The notes: generated by a model from the sequence alone, not told the origin. Shown: positions 8,914 through 17,670, counted from the first letter of the stretch. The stretch is 64,000 nt of DNA from Formosa agariphila KMM 3901 (GCF_000723205.1 NZ_HG315671.1:3044940-3108939); one strand, 5' to 3'. Made by a program: numbers and translations.

Positions 8914-10167
8914 ATGAAAACAGAATTCACTACTCACTTTCACACACCAAATTCAAAGATTAATAGTAAAGGTTTAGTCCCTATTTACTTGAGATTAACC
9001 GTTAATAATAAACGTATAGAATACAGTATAAGTAGGAGAACAGAGCCGAAATATTGGAGTGCAAAAACTCAACGTGTCATGGGCTCTAATAGGACAGCAA
9101 CCGAGATTAACGCCCATATGGATAATTTAAAACACAAACTGAATAAGATCCACCAAAGGTTAATTGACGAAAATGAGATTATTTCTGCTTCCGTAATGAT
9201 GGATTTAATGAAAGGCGGAGGAAACAAAATAAGGTTTATACTAGAAATTTTCAAAGATCATAATGATCGTGCAGATTTACTCGCTGGAAAAAGTATCTCC
9301 GTTAGCACTGCTAAGCGCTATTGGACCTGTTACGACCATGTTAAACAATTTATAAAGGAAGAATACCGCTTAGAGGATTATAAACTAAGAGACATAGACT
9401 ATCGCTTTATTACCAAATTCGAATTCTTTTTAAAGACCGTTAGAAAGTGTAACCATAACTCCTCATTAAAATATATTAATAATTTAAAAAAAATTATTAG
9501 AATTGCTTTAGCCAACCAATGGATGGATCGCGACCCATTTTACAACTATAAAGTTCAATTTGATCCGGTAGAACGTGATTTTTTAACCGCCGATGAAGTT
9601 CACAAACTCTATACACAAGAGTTACATTTTGATCGGTTGAAACTGGTTCGAGACATGTTTATCTTCTCTTGTTATACAGGTCTCGCTTATTCCGATGTGG
9701 AAAAACTCTCTAAATCTGATATAACTATTGGTATAGATGGAGATAAATGGATTAGCATTAAGCGAACAAAAACAAACACACGAAGTAGCATCCCGCTTTT
9801 ACCAATTTCCCTTGAAATATTAGATCGCTATGCCAATCACCCTCAAGTTGAAAATAGCAATCGGTTAATCCCGGTATTGAGCAACCAGAAATCCAATGCT
9901 TTTTTAAAAGAAATTGCCATTATGTGTGGGATTACTAAATCTTTAACCACTCACCTAGCCCGACATACTTTTGCTACTACCATAACGTTGACTAATGGCG
10001 TACCGATTGAATCTGTAAGCAAGATGCTTGGGCATAAATCGTTACGCACCACCCAACATTATGCGAAAATTGTCGATCGAAAAGTGAGCGATGACATGAA
10101 AATTTTAAAACAAAAATTGGATTTTAATCAGAAGCAGAGAGAAGAGATTGCTAGGGATGGTGAGTAG
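8914..10167 (+). CDS. int: tyrosine recombinase / ICE integrase
   Basis: A 417-residue tyrosine recombinase of the Bacteroidetes type. The N-terminal arm-binding domain (about 1-95) is followed by a SAM-like core-binding domain (about 105-205) and the catalytic domain (215-400). Catalytic residues visible are the beta-strand Lys in 'KRTKTNTRSSIPLL', His and Arg in 'LTTHLARHTFATT', His in 'LGHKSLRTTQHY', and the Tyr nucleophile in the same motif. The first catalytic Arg is not where expected: the box reads 'TGLAYSDVEKL', with Ala in place of Arg. Loss of this Arg is known in related Bacteroides integrases such as IntDOT. It lies just inside the ssrA junction and should catalyse integration and excision there. 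Confidence 0.93.
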   Translation: MKTEFTTHFHTPNSKINSKGLVPIYLRLTVNNKRIEYSISRRTEPKYWSAKTQRVMGSNRTATEINAHMDNLKHKLNKIHQRLIDENEIISASVMMDLMKGGGNKIRFILEIFKDHNDRADLLAGKSISVSTAKRYWTCYDHVKQFIKEEYRLEDYKLRDIDYRFITKFEFFLKTVRKCNHNSSLKYINNLKKIIRIALANQWMDRDPFYNYKVQFDPVERDFLTADEVHKLYTQELHFDRLKLVRDMFIFSCYTGLAYSDVEKLSKSDITIGIDGDKWISIKRTKTNTRSSIPLLPISLEILDRYANHPQVENSNRLIPVLSNQKSNAFLKEIAIMCGITKSLTTHLARHTFATTITLTNGVPIESVSKMLGHKSLRTTQHYAKIVDRKVSDDMKILKQKLDFNQKQREEIARDGE

Positions 10168-10317
10168 GTTTGATTGCTTTACTTTAGGTATCTATTATTG
10201 ATTATAAACAACCTGAAATTACAACATTATACTAAATATATAGTTGATAAAATATATTTTCTATTTAAATAAAATTTGTCATTCAAAAAATATTTCTTTG
10301 CATTTCTGGTTAAACAA

Positions 10318-11919
10318 CTACTCAAAAACCTCCCTTACTTCTGCATAAACCCTATCAAAATTAGCCTGTAAATCTTCATCAGAATACACCTGTATTAGTT
10401 TAGGCAATCCCCTTTTAATATTCGGCAACGTAAATTGAACTTTATGATCTGCTCCATCTGCAAACACCACAAACTCCCCCTGCTTTAATCTAAAAAAAGC
10501 GTCTGCTCGTATTTTAGCGACCTCTCGTTCTCCAGTCGTTACTCTGGTATCAAAATCTAAGTTATGACCACGGTTAACACTCGTTGTTTCCTGTTTTACG
10601 ATTTCAAAAAAGCGCTCATAGTATTTAGCAGTATCTGGATCATTTACTTTTCCAAAAAATTGATAGGATAAATTACTTAGAATCGCACGACTCGCTTTAT
10701 CCCCGTACATAATATCATTCTGGATTTTATCCTGCATCACATAAACCGTAGCAATATTATAACTCCGCAAGGTGGCAGGAATCCGATGCATATTTAATAA
10801 TCGGATAGTCGGAGCTTCTTCCATCATCAAAAATGAAGGATTACTATGACGGACACTCATTTGTTTTGTGATGGTGTGAATAACTGTTGCTATAACTGGC
10901 GCATATGCTGTTTCATATTTGGGATTATTCACAACTGAAACTACAGTTGGTTTCTCCAGCGTATTTAAATTTAGTGGAACTTCATCTTCAGAGAGTGTCA
11001 TAAAAATACGTTGTGTACTAATCTTTTTTAGTGCATTTGCCAAGGTACTTTTTACTCCTGCTGTTTGCCGTTCAGAATCCTTTCCGCTGATAAAAGCATC
11101 AGCCATAGCTCGTGATGTGGTATTACTACTTAAAAACTTAATCAAACTCTCAGTATCTAAATACTGATAAATCGCTATGACATGCGGCAAGGTACACTGC
11201 ATTGGATAGGCTGTTTTCAATTTCCATATCAATCCACCAATTAATCCTTCTGCAGCATCATTAAAAAATTTACTTGCTCCCACACTACCGGACTCCTTCT
11301 GTTCTAAAAGATTTTCTATTAATACACGAGACACTTCATTTACACTTTCTTCATTTATCATATAACGTGGTGCAATCGGATTCACCCGATGATATATTGT
11401 ATCAAATGAAATAATTTTAAAATCTACACCTTGTTTTTCAAAAATGGGATATGCCATTTCTGTCAATTCAAAATGTTTATAATCGTGAATGACACCTGAA
11501 AATTGATGCGTACTAAAATGATCAAGTAAATTATAAACCACACTCTCCGTTTTCCCACTTCCTGCAGATCCAATAATAGATACACCTCGCTTTATATTAT
11601 CGAGTTTTAGTTTCCCACGCTCTAATTTAAAATGTACCTGATAGGTTGTATCGACTCCCGTATTATCATCTTCATTTTGTAAAAACACTATTCCTATACA
11701 ATTCAAGAATAGTAACGGACACCCCAAATAGATTAAGATATTCAGAAATTGATGATTATTTATCTCTATACTCCAAATGAATAATAGCCCAATACTTATC
11801 CAAATAAGATTCAGTATAAAGGCATATTTTGTGATTTTATAAAAACCATATACTGTTCCAATTCCTAAAAGAAATATTAGTCCATATGTTACTATTGAAT
11901 CGTCCATATTATATGCCAA
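10318..11919 (-). CDS. type IV coupling protein (VirD4/TraG-like ATPase)
   Basis: A 533-residue protein with three or four N-terminal transmembrane helices (about 1-85) and a cytosolic ATPase domain. Walker A is 'GSAGSGKTESV' (about 117-127). A Walker B-like 'SFLMMEEAPTIRLLN' and 'ATVYVMQDKIQNDIMYG' match TraD/VirD4/MobC coupling ATPases. It would dock the relaxase-DNA complex onto the Tra channel at the inner membrane. The start overlaps the relaxase stop by 11 bases, so translation of the two is coupled. The Met at residue 5 (MDDSIV) is an alternative start. Confidence 0.88.
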   Translation of the reverse strand: MAYNMDDSIVTYGLIFLLGIGTVYGFYKITKYAFILNLIWISIGLLFIWSIEINNHQFLNILIYLGCPLLFLNCIGIVFLQNEDDNTGVDTTYQVHFKLERGKLKLDNIKRGVSIIGSAGSGKTESVVYNLLDHFSTHQFSGVIHDYKHFELTEMAYPIFEKQGVDFKIISFDTIYHRVNPIAPRYMINEESVNEVSRVLIENLLEQKESGSVGASKFFNDAAEGLIGGLIWKLKTAYPMQCTLPHVIAIYQYLDTESLIKFLSSNTTSRAMADAFISGKDSERQTAGVKSTLANALKKISTQRIFMTLSEDEVPLNLNTLEKPTVVSVVNNPKYETAYAPVIATVIHTITKQMSVRHSNPSFLMMEEAPTIRLLNMHRIPATLRSYNIATVYVMQDKIQNDIMYGDKASRAILSNLSYQFFGKVNDPDTAKYYERFFEIVKQETTSVNRGHNLDFDTRVTTGEREVAKIRADAFFRLKQGEFVVFADGADHKVQFTLPNIKRGLPKLIQVYSDEDLQANFDRVYAEVREVFE

Positions 11920-12964
11920 TTGAACCTGATTTCATAGCGACACCCACACCACGCTTTAATATTCGCAAAGCACTAAATGCCAATTGTGCTGTACTGGTTG
12001 GAATATGAGGAATTTTAATTCCGGACCGTCCTAATATTTTAAAAGCTATTGAACGCTCATTCGTTGGTAAACCCAACAGAATTTTAAAGTAACGATCGGG
12101 ATGCTTTACATAGAGCTTTTTTGAAGCATAGGATTCTGCAAAATTCCGTTGATACACAAATTTTGCATCAAACCGCTCTTCTGCTTTTGCAAAAAACGCA
12201 TCACGGTTAAATCCGCGTTTGACTTGCTTACCATTAAACTCCACATCCGAAGCCTTGTATTTACTTCCTGGAGATAGACTCACCCTATTAGAGGCATCCT
12301 TTCGACTTACAATAATATGAATGTGACTTTGATTTCCTGACTTCTGCATCCCTTGAACAATGCGTTTACCATCCTGCTTATGCGGTGCTTCCTCCTCTAA
12401 ACGATTAATATCGTTTACAATTTCTTTAGCATTCCCTGTTTTCAACCCTTGATCTATTTTTCGAAGCTCCGATTTAAGCTCTAGTATTTTAGTTGCAAAG
12501 GGCTGGTTTACCTGAACCACTTTATCAGTGCCTTTAAAAGTACGTTCATGTTCTATTTTTGCGAAGTAGACAATATCATTTATAGATATCGGTTTACCTG
12601 AAATCTCACGGTTAAAGGCCGAAACATAATCGTGCATTATGGATTTCGTGTAGCGTTTTAGATCTTCATTACTATTCTGTAATTGTTTTAATTCTCGTGC
12701 ACTTGGACTTACAGTTATACTATAAAATTTAGGTTCATTTAATTTGAGTTTAGCCGTGTTTTTATCAATGGTTTCTATCACCGTTTCAGCTGATATTTCA
12801 TCACCATATTGATTGAAGAAATGCTCCATCTCTCCTTCACTCCGACCTTCGTTTTCTTTCTCCAAATACGAGACAAAATCGGCTACACTTTTAGAATAGG
12901 TTCCTGATACTTTTTGGGGACTAATAGCGATATACATGACGTTACGTTTTATGGGATTCTTCAT
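11909..12964 (-). CDS. relaxase, MobB/DUF5712-like
   Basis: A 351-residue mobilization protein. The key motif 'NQSHIHIIVSRKD' (about 210-222) is the two-His metal-binding signature of HUH-type relaxases, and 'PKFYSITVSPSARELKQL' (about 78-95) resembles an upstream relaxase strand. It should nick oriT and stay covalently bound to the transferred strand; the catalytic Tyr cannot be assigned with confidence. The C-terminus is hydrophobic (TSTAQLAFSALRIL...). It overlaps the coupling protein (11 bases) and the upstream accessory protein (23 bases), giving a three-gene mobilization operon. Confidence 0.8.
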   Translation of the reverse strand: MKNPIKRNVMYIAISPQKVSGTYSKSVADFVSYLEKENEGRSEGEMEHFFNQYGDEISAETVIETIDKNTAKLKLNEPKFYSITVSPSARELKQLQNSNEDLKRYTKSIMHDYVSAFNREISGKPISINDIVYFAKIEHERTFKGTDKVVQVNQPFATKILELKSELRKIDQGLKTGNAKEIVNDINRLEEEAPHKQDGKRIVQGMQKSGNQSHIHIIVSRKDASNRVSLSPGSKYKASDVEFNGKQVKRGFNRDAFFAKAEERFDAKFVYQRNFAESYASKKLYVKHPDRYFKILLGLPTNERSIAFKILGRSGIKIPHIPTSTAQLAFSALRILKRGVGVAMKSGSIGI

Positions 12965-13334
12965 TATTTTTCACTTTGTTTATCTTTTCTTCAAAGCGAA
13001 CCTTCTGTTCTTGTATTGGTTTTTTACTGGCTTCCGCTTGTTCAAAAAGCGCTTGTAACATAGCTACTGTTGGTTTGGTTTGATGCTTTTCAATATCCTT
13101 CATAATGGAAATCATACCATTCATCCGTTTCTTAAAGAGTACTTCTAAAGTTTGAATTTTAGGACTGATAGACTCCAAAGGAGACAATCCGTTATTTTCA
13201 AAAAAGTCTATCATATACAACAAAGTCATAGACTGAGACAATGTCATATTCTTGCTAAACCTTCTAAATCGCTTAGCAACTTCATCTTTAATTTTCAAGG
13301 TTGTAAAACCTCCTTTCTTTAGTCTTTTATCCAT
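12942..13334 (-). CDS. mobilization accessory protein, BfmA/BtgA-like
   Basis: A 130-residue basic protein. The N-terminal 'GGFTTLKIKDEVAKRFRRFS' looks like a ribbon-helix-helix or short HTH DNA-binding region, followed by 'LSQSMTLLYMIDFFENNGL'. The C-terminal half is charged and helical. This pattern fits the BfmA/BtgA family, small proteins that bind oriT and help the relaxase. It is first in the mobilization operon, and the 415 bases upstream hold inverted repeats suitable for oriT. Confidence 0.7.
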   Translation of the reverse strand: MDKRLKKGGFTTLKIKDEVAKRFRRFSKNMTLSQSMTLLYMIDFFENNGLSPLESISPKIQTLEVLFKKRMNGMISIMKDIEKHQTKPTVAMLQALFEQAEASKKPIQEQKVRFEEKINKVKNNEESHKT

Positions 13335-13439
13335 TTTTTAGTAATTTAATATCCCGTTTCATTGGGCTGAGACTATTTTTTAGTAAAAAATCTGTTAATC
13401 AAGCACTTACATTTAAATATTTGTGATTTTAAACTACTG

Positions 13440-13545
13440 ATTTACAACACCTTAAAACAAATGCTAGCTCCCGTAACCTCGCGCAGCGGGTTACCCTCTT
13501 GCTCTACCATTTCGTCCCGCCACAGCGGGACAAAATTTCAACCAA
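13440..13545. other. candidate origin of transfer (oriT)
   Basis: Upstream of the mobilization operon are two inverted repeats: GTAACC/GGTTAC at 13473-13494 with a GC-rich loop, and the perfect hairpin GTCCCGC-CACA-GCGGGAC at 13514-13531. Together they form a GC-rich island in AT-rich DNA. Position beside the accessory gene and relaxase is where Bacteroidetes oriTs are usually found. No nick site can be assigned, and the second hairpin could instead be a regulatory or terminator structure. Confidence 0.4.
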
Positions 13546-13668
13546 TTTTAAGATAGTACTCACATTTCAATTGAATGGATAGCCGGAAATTTTTAAGAAT
13601 TTAGACGTGCAGTTTTAATTGAATTCTTATCGAATTTCAGAAATCATTGCCAAATTCATAAACAAAAA

Positions 13669-13695
13669 AAAGACCCTTGATTATCAAAAGTCTTT
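13669..13695 (-). terminator. terminator of the DUF6876-like gene
   Basis: AAAGAC..TTGA-TTA-TCAA..GTCTTT forms an interrupted hairpin. Read on the minus strand it is followed by a run of eight T, 55 bases past the stop codon at 13750, as expected for an intrinsic terminator. Confidence 0.7.
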
Positions 13696-13749
13696 ATAAA
13701 TACTTCTTATATGCTAATCACATATATAATTTCACCCGATTCAATTACA

Positions 13750-14130
13750 TTAATATTCGCTAGTTAACATAAGCGTATTATCTATAAAAAATAGTTTAAA
13801 GGTATCGAACGGAAAATCTGTCGATTGATAGGTTTGGATTTCAAAAACATTTTCATCGCCATCACTAAAAGTAACTTGCGCCTCATACCCTTTTTTAATC
13901 TGCTCTACTATAGGTAAGCGTTTAAAATCGATGGTAATAAAGTAACTTTTTGCCATTAAATTATGGGCAATAATTGAGGCATCCGTAATTAGCCAGAAAC
14001 ACCTTGCTTCGGTCGTCAAAAATTGTACACCTTCTGTAAATCGCGTACCGAATGTTGGGATTTCAAATACCGTTTGAGATCCACAAAAATGATCTAATTT
14101 ATGTTGTAAAATATGTGCTTGAGTTGTCAT
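13750..14130 (-). CDS. DUF6876-like ICE protein
   Basis: A 126-residue protein. 'HFCGSQTVFEIP', 'FTEGVQFLTTEARCFWLITDASI' and the Asp/Phe-rich C-terminus match what I recall of the DUF6876 family, which recurs on Bacteroidetes conjugative elements. It shows no signal peptide or membrane helix. It lies downstream of ssb in the same direction (66-bp gap) and has its own terminator. Biochemical role unknown; context suggests an element maintenance or single-strand DNA metabolism function. Confidence 0.6.
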   Translation of the reverse strand: MTTQAHILQHKLDHFCGSQTVFEIPTFGTRFTEGVQFLTTEARCFWLITDASIIAHNLMAKSYFITIDFKRLPIVEQIKKGYEAQVTFSDGDENVFEIQTYQSTDFPFDTFKLFFIDNTLMLTSEY

Positions 14131-14196
14131 GATCTTTGCTTTTTAAAGTGAATAAAAAAGCAGATGCCACACCGTTGCAACATCTGCTTAATAGAT

Positions 14197-14538
14197 TTAA
14201 TTTGGTTTTATTCCTAGTAATAAAATTTCATCTGCTACAATTTCGGTAACATAACGCGTGGTTCCATCTTCAGCTTCATAGCTTCTAGATTTCAATTTCC
14301 CTGAGATTCCAAGTTCTTTTCCTTTCCCTGCATACTTTTCAATAATTTCTGCAGATTTACCCCACGTCACAATGGTGTGCCAAGTGGTTTCGGTTTGCTT
14401 CTCGCCATTAGCATTTTTGTAATGCTCGTTTGTGGCTAATGAAAAACGAGCTACTTTCTTACCGCTTTCAAGATTGGTGATTACTGGCTCTTGTCCAACG
14501 TTTCCAATTAACTGTACATGATTTTTAATTGTGCTCAT
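14197..14538 (-). CDS. ssb: single-stranded DNA-binding protein
   Basis: A 113-residue OB-fold SSB: 'NHVQLIGNVGQEPVI', 'VARFSLATNEHY', 'TTWHTIVTWGKSAEI' and 'YVTEIVADEILLLG' are the conserved strands. It lacks the long Gly/Pro-rich linker and acidic C-terminal tip of chromosomal SSB, as is common for element-encoded copies. It likely coats the single strand during conjugation and may help evade host responses. It lies upstream of the DUF6876-like gene in the same direction. Confidence 0.92.
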   Translation of the reverse strand: MSTIKNHVQLIGNVGQEPVITNLESGKKVARFSLATNEHYKNANGEKQTETTWHTIVTWGKSAEIIEKYAGKGKELGISGKLKSRSYEAEDGTTRYVTEIVADEILLLGIKPN

Positions 14539-14548
14539 AATAAAAGAT

Positions 14549-14683
14549 TTAAAGATTAATAATGAATGATTTACTTATTATATCCAGAACGTTTTCCTGG
14601 TTTTGTTTTTTTAACTGTTCTACTGCTGTCTTTTTATTGATTGTGTAAGATTTCATAAGATTCGTTTTAGATTTACTTCCCAT
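14549..14683 (-). CDS. possible small basic protein upstream of ssb
   Basis: A 44-codon frame beginning MGSKSKTNLMKSYTINKK on the minus strand and stopping 10 bases before the ssb start. The first part is basic; an internal Met (MKSYTINK) is another possible start. There is no recognised family, so the case rests on position and spacing. It may be a leader peptide for ssb or simply open by chance. Confidence 0.3.
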   Translation of the reverse strand: MGSKSKTNLMKSYTINKKTAVEQLKKQNQENVLDIISKSFIINL

Positions 14684-15464
14684 AGTGCCGTCACTGTTCC
14701 CTTTTTTGTTGCTTAGACCGATTCAATATTCAGCGTTGGAAAGACTTATAAAAGGGTGAGCCCGGTTATGCAGTCGTCCAATGCTGAATGTTGTTATTTT
14801 GCTGTCAAAAAAGAAGAATAGTGATGGTGTGGCGGAGCATCTAAAATTCCTATGAGAAGTACAAAATCATAGGCAGCAGTAGAGCACGGATTATAAATCC
14901 ATTTCCTGTTTTAGCGGACTTGACTTAAAAGCTGGAGTTGGGCATGTAGTTCCTGCGCTTTTTAGCAGGAAACGAAATGGACAGTGAAAGCTTTGAAGTT
15001 GTGTCCAAGACTTAGGAGTCAAGCGCTTTTTTATGACATGGAGTCCTTACGGAATAGAATATAAATGGGCTTGATGGGAGTAGAACTCGAATTTTGAATT
15101 CACCGATGAGCAAAGCGAACGTCTCTTTTTATTATTGAAAACGCTACACTTCATTTAACTTATAAAAATACTGAAAGACATGATCTCTGTTTAAACTACT
15201 AAAGAGATGTTCAAGATCATTTTAGAAGTAAGTCCTTTTGCTCCTATGGAGTTTTTCACGGAATAGGACGTGAAAGGTCTTATTGGATTTCGAAGTTGGA
15301 TCGTTGATAATTTAATGCAATTGTTTTCTTTACAATGGAAACAGAATATATTCTTTATCAACCAGTTAATCAAAAATATATTCCGTCAATTCTAAGTTCA
15401 ATCAGGATAAATTTATGGGATTTCTGTAGAAGCACTTTAATGAAATACGTAATGGGTTTAGCAA
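14684..15464. other. non-coding region with several stem-loops
   Basis: There is no convincing gene in nearly 800 bases. An imperfect 16-bp inverted repeat (CAATATTCAGCGTTGG around 14730 and CCAATGCTGAATGTTG around 14796; 14 of 16 pair) encloses about 50 bases. Further on, CCATTTC (about 14900) pairs with GAAATGG (about 14973), enclosing the hairpin CCTGC..GCAGG at about 14952-14970. TTTCACG/CGTGAAA forms a hairpin at 15254-15275. Local base composition is less AT-rich than the flanks. It could be a structured RNA, an oriT or single-strand origin, or relics of lost genes. Confidence 0.4.
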
Positions 15465-15490
15465 AGTTTTACCACTGTAGTTTGTTGTGC
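15465..15490. repeat. attC-like site, right arm only
   Basis: TTTTACCACTGTAGTTTGTTGTGCG here matches, at 22 of 25 positions, the sequence that follows the IS110 element near 33596. It ends in the GTTGTG core shared by other repeats of the family. GTTGTG (15484-15489) is complementary to CACAAC at 16505-16510, the opposite end of the HxlR/oxidoreductase cassette. The left arm is not recognisable. Confidence 0.5.
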
Positions 15491-15500
15491 GTTCGTACTT

Positions 15501-15857
15501 TTATAATATTGTTTTATGTTTTACAGCCCAATTTTCAAGTTCTTTAATTATTGGTTTTAACTCATAACCAATGGTCGTTAATTCATATTCAACACGAGGT
15601 GGAACTTCTGGATAAATTTTCCGAGTCAAAACTTTATTTTTCTCTAATTTTTTGAGTTCTAACGTAAGCATTCTTTCCGTTATGTTCGGTAAAACCTTTT
15701 TTATTTCTCCAAACCGTAATTTACCACTTAACAAAGCATAGCAAATAGGTAGTGACCATTGGCCACCAATAATATTTGTAGAATAAACTTCAAGACACTC
15801 ATTAGCTAAAGCTTGTTTATTGGCAAAATTTGTGGATGTTTCCTTGATTTTAGACAT
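15501..15857 (-). CDS. HxlR-family transcriptional regulator
   Basis: A 118-residue winged-helix protein. 'GGQWSLPICYALLSGKLRFGEI' and 'ITERMLTLELKKLEKNKVLTR' with 'PPRVEYELTTIGYELKPII' are the conserved HxlR/MarR-like recognition helix and wing. The family senses reactive electrophiles or redox state. It is divergent from an NAD(P)H oxidoreductase gene 96 bases away, the usual target of such regulators. Its stop lies 11 bases from the core of a cassette-type repeat, suggesting that the pair moves as one cassette. Confidence 0.88.
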   Translation of the reverse strand: MSKIKETSTNFANKQALANECLEVYSTNIIGGQWSLPICYALLSGKLRFGEIKKVLPNITERMLTLELKKLEKNKVLTRKIYPEVPPRVEYELTTIGYELKPIIKELENWAVKHKTIL

Positions 15858-15953
15858 TACATATATTTTTGTTAGTATCTTACAATTGGTTGTTCATTTA
15901 AATAATTAAATATAGGAGTTTATTTTTGTATCGGAAATTTAAAGATTTAAAAT

Positions 15954-16484
15954 ATGAAGACCTTAATAATTCTAACTCATCCAAATATAGAAAATTCAGT
16001 GACAAATAAAAGGTGGATTGAGGAATTAGAGAAATATCCAAATAAATTTGACATTCATCAATTATACAAAGTTTATCCAAATGAAAAAATTAATGTAATA
16101 GCAGAGCAAAAATTAATGGAAAAATATAATAAAATTATTTTTCAGTTTCCTTTATATTGGTTTAGTTCACCACCACTTTTAAAAAAATGGTTTGATGAAG
16201 TTTTAATTTATGGGTGGGCTTTTGGCTGTAAAAGTGGCTATAAATTAGAAAATAAAAAAATTGGTTTAGCTATTAGCGCAGGAGCAACTGAGGATAATTA
16301 TTCATTAAAAGGTGATTACAAACATACTTTAAAAGATATATTAGCTCCGTTTGAACTTACGTTTAAATATGTAAAAGCTAATTATCATCCATATTTTGTA
16401 AATTACGGAGCTGATTCAGACACACCGAGTGAAGTTATTGAAGGAAGTACTCGTAAATATTTCATTTTCGTCAACACTTTCTAG
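15954..16484 (+). CDS. NAD(P)H dehydrogenase (quinone), flavodoxin-like
   Basis: A 176-residue flavodoxin-fold reductase of the MdaB/KefF type. 'LIILTHPNIENSVTNKRW' is the FMN phosphate-binding region, and 'IIFQFPLYWFSSPPLLKKWFDEVL' followed by 'YGWAFG' is the conserved family core. It reduces quinones or electrophiles with two electrons. It is divergently paired with an HxlR regulator, a common redox-stress module. An attC-like repeat begins 19 bases after its stop. Confidence 0.88.
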   Translation: MKTLIILTHPNIENSVTNKRWIEELEKYPNKFDIHQLYKVYPNEKINVIAEQKLMEKYNKIIFQFPLYWFSSPPLLKKWFDEVLIYGWAFGCKSGYKLENKKIGLAISAGATEDNYSLKGDYKHTLKDILAPFELTFKYVKANYHPYFVNYGADSDTPSEVIEGSTRKYFIFVNTF

Positions 16485-16502
16485 CTTTCTTTTTCAGTAT
16501 GA

Positions 16503-16636
16503 CTCACAACGTTTAGTATATGAAAAGTAGGCGATTTAGAAGCACGAAACTTTCGTTTAAGCACAAAGTTTGATTCAACTCACAAGCCTTGAATTTACTA
16601 CTGTTTCGCCTATTTTTTATATACATTGTTGTGTGC
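16503..16636. repeat. attC-like cassette site 1
   Basis: Imperfect inverted repeat of ~134 bases. The inner stem TATATGAAAAGTAGGCG (16518-16534) pairs with CGCCTATTTTTTATATA (about 16607-16623) at 15 of 17 positions. Outer cores are CACAACG and TTGTTGTGTGC. The centre is variable. The right core GTTGTGTGC (16628-16636) is the exact complement of GCACACAAC at 17528-17536, so those two ends bracket a one-gene cassette (cation efflux). Architecture is that of an integron attC site or VCR-type repeat. Confidence 0.75.
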
Positions 16637-16642
16637 TGCCTT

Positions 16643-17512
16643 TTATTCATTTGGCTCAATATGAATTAGTACGTGTCCTAAATTCGGTATTTCTTCTCGT
16701 AAATAGTCCTTTAATTTATGTGCAATATCGTGCCCTGATTTTACTGTTATTTCACTATTTACAATTGCGTGTAAATCAACGTGAAATTTCATTCCTGATT
16801 TTCGGATAAAACATTTTTCCGTGTCCAAAACACCTTTAACTTCTATTGATTTTTTTCTAATTTCAAGTATTAGGTCGTCATAAAGTTGCTCGTCCATAAC
16901 TTCTCCTAAAGCAGGTCTTAATATTAAATAGCTATTATATAAGATAAATGCAGAAGCAAATAATGCTGCCCAATCATCAGCAGTTTCATAACCTTTTCCA
17001 AATATTATTGCAATCGAAATTCCTATAAATGCCATTATCGAAGTTATTGCATCACTTCTATGATGCCAAGCATCTGCTTTTAGTGAAGAACTATTCGTCT
17101 GTTTACTTTTTCTAATTACGATTTGAAATGAGATTTCTTTCCAAACTATTATAAGACCCAAAACAATCAAAGTCCAAGATTTAGGAATTTTATGAGGTGT
17201 CTGAATATTTTGAATGCTTTCATAAGCGATTATTGTTGCAGAAACAACAAGAAAAGCAACTACTCCGAATGTAATTAATGGTTCAATTTTTCCGTGTCCA
17301 TAAGGATGGTTTTCGTCTGATGGTCGTTTTGCATATTTAAAACCTAATAAAACTAAAAATGAAGCAAAAATATCAGTTGTTGATTCGATAGCATCTGCAA
17401 TTAAAGCATAAGAATTGCCAAAAAATCCCGCAAGGCCTTTTATCAAGGCTAAAGCAGTATTTCCAATTATGCTGAAATAAGTTGTTCGTATTGCAGTTTG
17501 TTCGTTATTCAT
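16643..17512 (-). CDS. cation diffusion facilitator (CDF) family transporter
   Basis: About 289 residues from the ATG at 17512 (MNNEQTAIRTTYFSIIGNTA); a GTG at 17533 would add seven residues and run into the cassette core. Six transmembrane helices. Metal-site motifs 'ALIADAIESTTDIFAS' (helix 2) and 'LKADAWHHRSDAITS' (helix 5) are conserved CDF Asp/His ligands. The C-terminal domain ('GMKFHVDLHAIVNSEITV...HVLIHIEPNE') is the ferredoxin-like metal-sensing domain. It exports Zn2+, Fe2+ or similar metal by proton antiport. It is the only gene between matching cassette cores at 16628 and 17536. Confidence 0.92.
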   Translation of the reverse strand: MNNEQTAIRTTYFSIIGNTALALIKGLAGFFGNSYALIADAIESTTDIFASFLVLLGFKYAKRPSDENHPYGHGKIEPLITFGVVAFLVVSATIIAYESIQNIQTPHKIPKSWTLIVLGLIIVWKEISFQIVIRKSKQTNSSSLKADAWHHRSDAITSIMAFIGISIAIIFGKGYETADDWAALFASAFILYNSYLILRPALGEVMDEQLYDDLILEIRKKSIEVKGVLDTEKCFIRKSGMKFHVDLHAIVNSEITVKSGHDIAHKLKDYLREEIPNLGHVLIHIEPNE

Positions 17513-17527
17513 TCGTTTTTTCAGGTT

Positions 17528-17600
17528 GCACACAACTTGTTATAAACCTTCGATTATTACATATATCCAGTCTTATTAACAGGTTAAACAAGGTTATATA
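17528..17600. repeat. attC-like cassette site 2 (short form)
   Basis: ACAACTTGTTATAAACCTT (from 17533) pairs imperfectly with AAGGTTATATATTGT (17580-17594), giving a short inverted repeat of about 70 bases. The left core GCACACAAC is the complement of GTTGTGTGC at 16628. It is shorter and more degenerate than the others. Confidence 0.5.
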
Positions 17601-17670
17601 TTGTTTTAGCTGCTCTAAAATAACATATTTTATAAAATAAAGTACTTTTTTGGTGTCTTAAGCTAATACG
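17593..17670. repeat. 78-bp direct repeat, copy A (upstream of CDF gene)
   Basis: About 80% identical over 78 bases to 18735-18812. Both copies lie upstream of a minus-strand gene (CDF here, map for copy B), begin GTTTTAG and end TACGCTTTCATTTT. Both contain a hyphenated palindrome; here TAAAATAACATATTTTA. It may be a shared promoter/operator carried with each cassette or the trace of a duplication. Confidence 0.7.

Noticed and set aside
15191..15547. Short frames on both strands before the HxlR gene
   Set aside because: They overlap each other and the hairpin region and lack any conserved motif; the plus-strand frame runs into the HxlR coding region.
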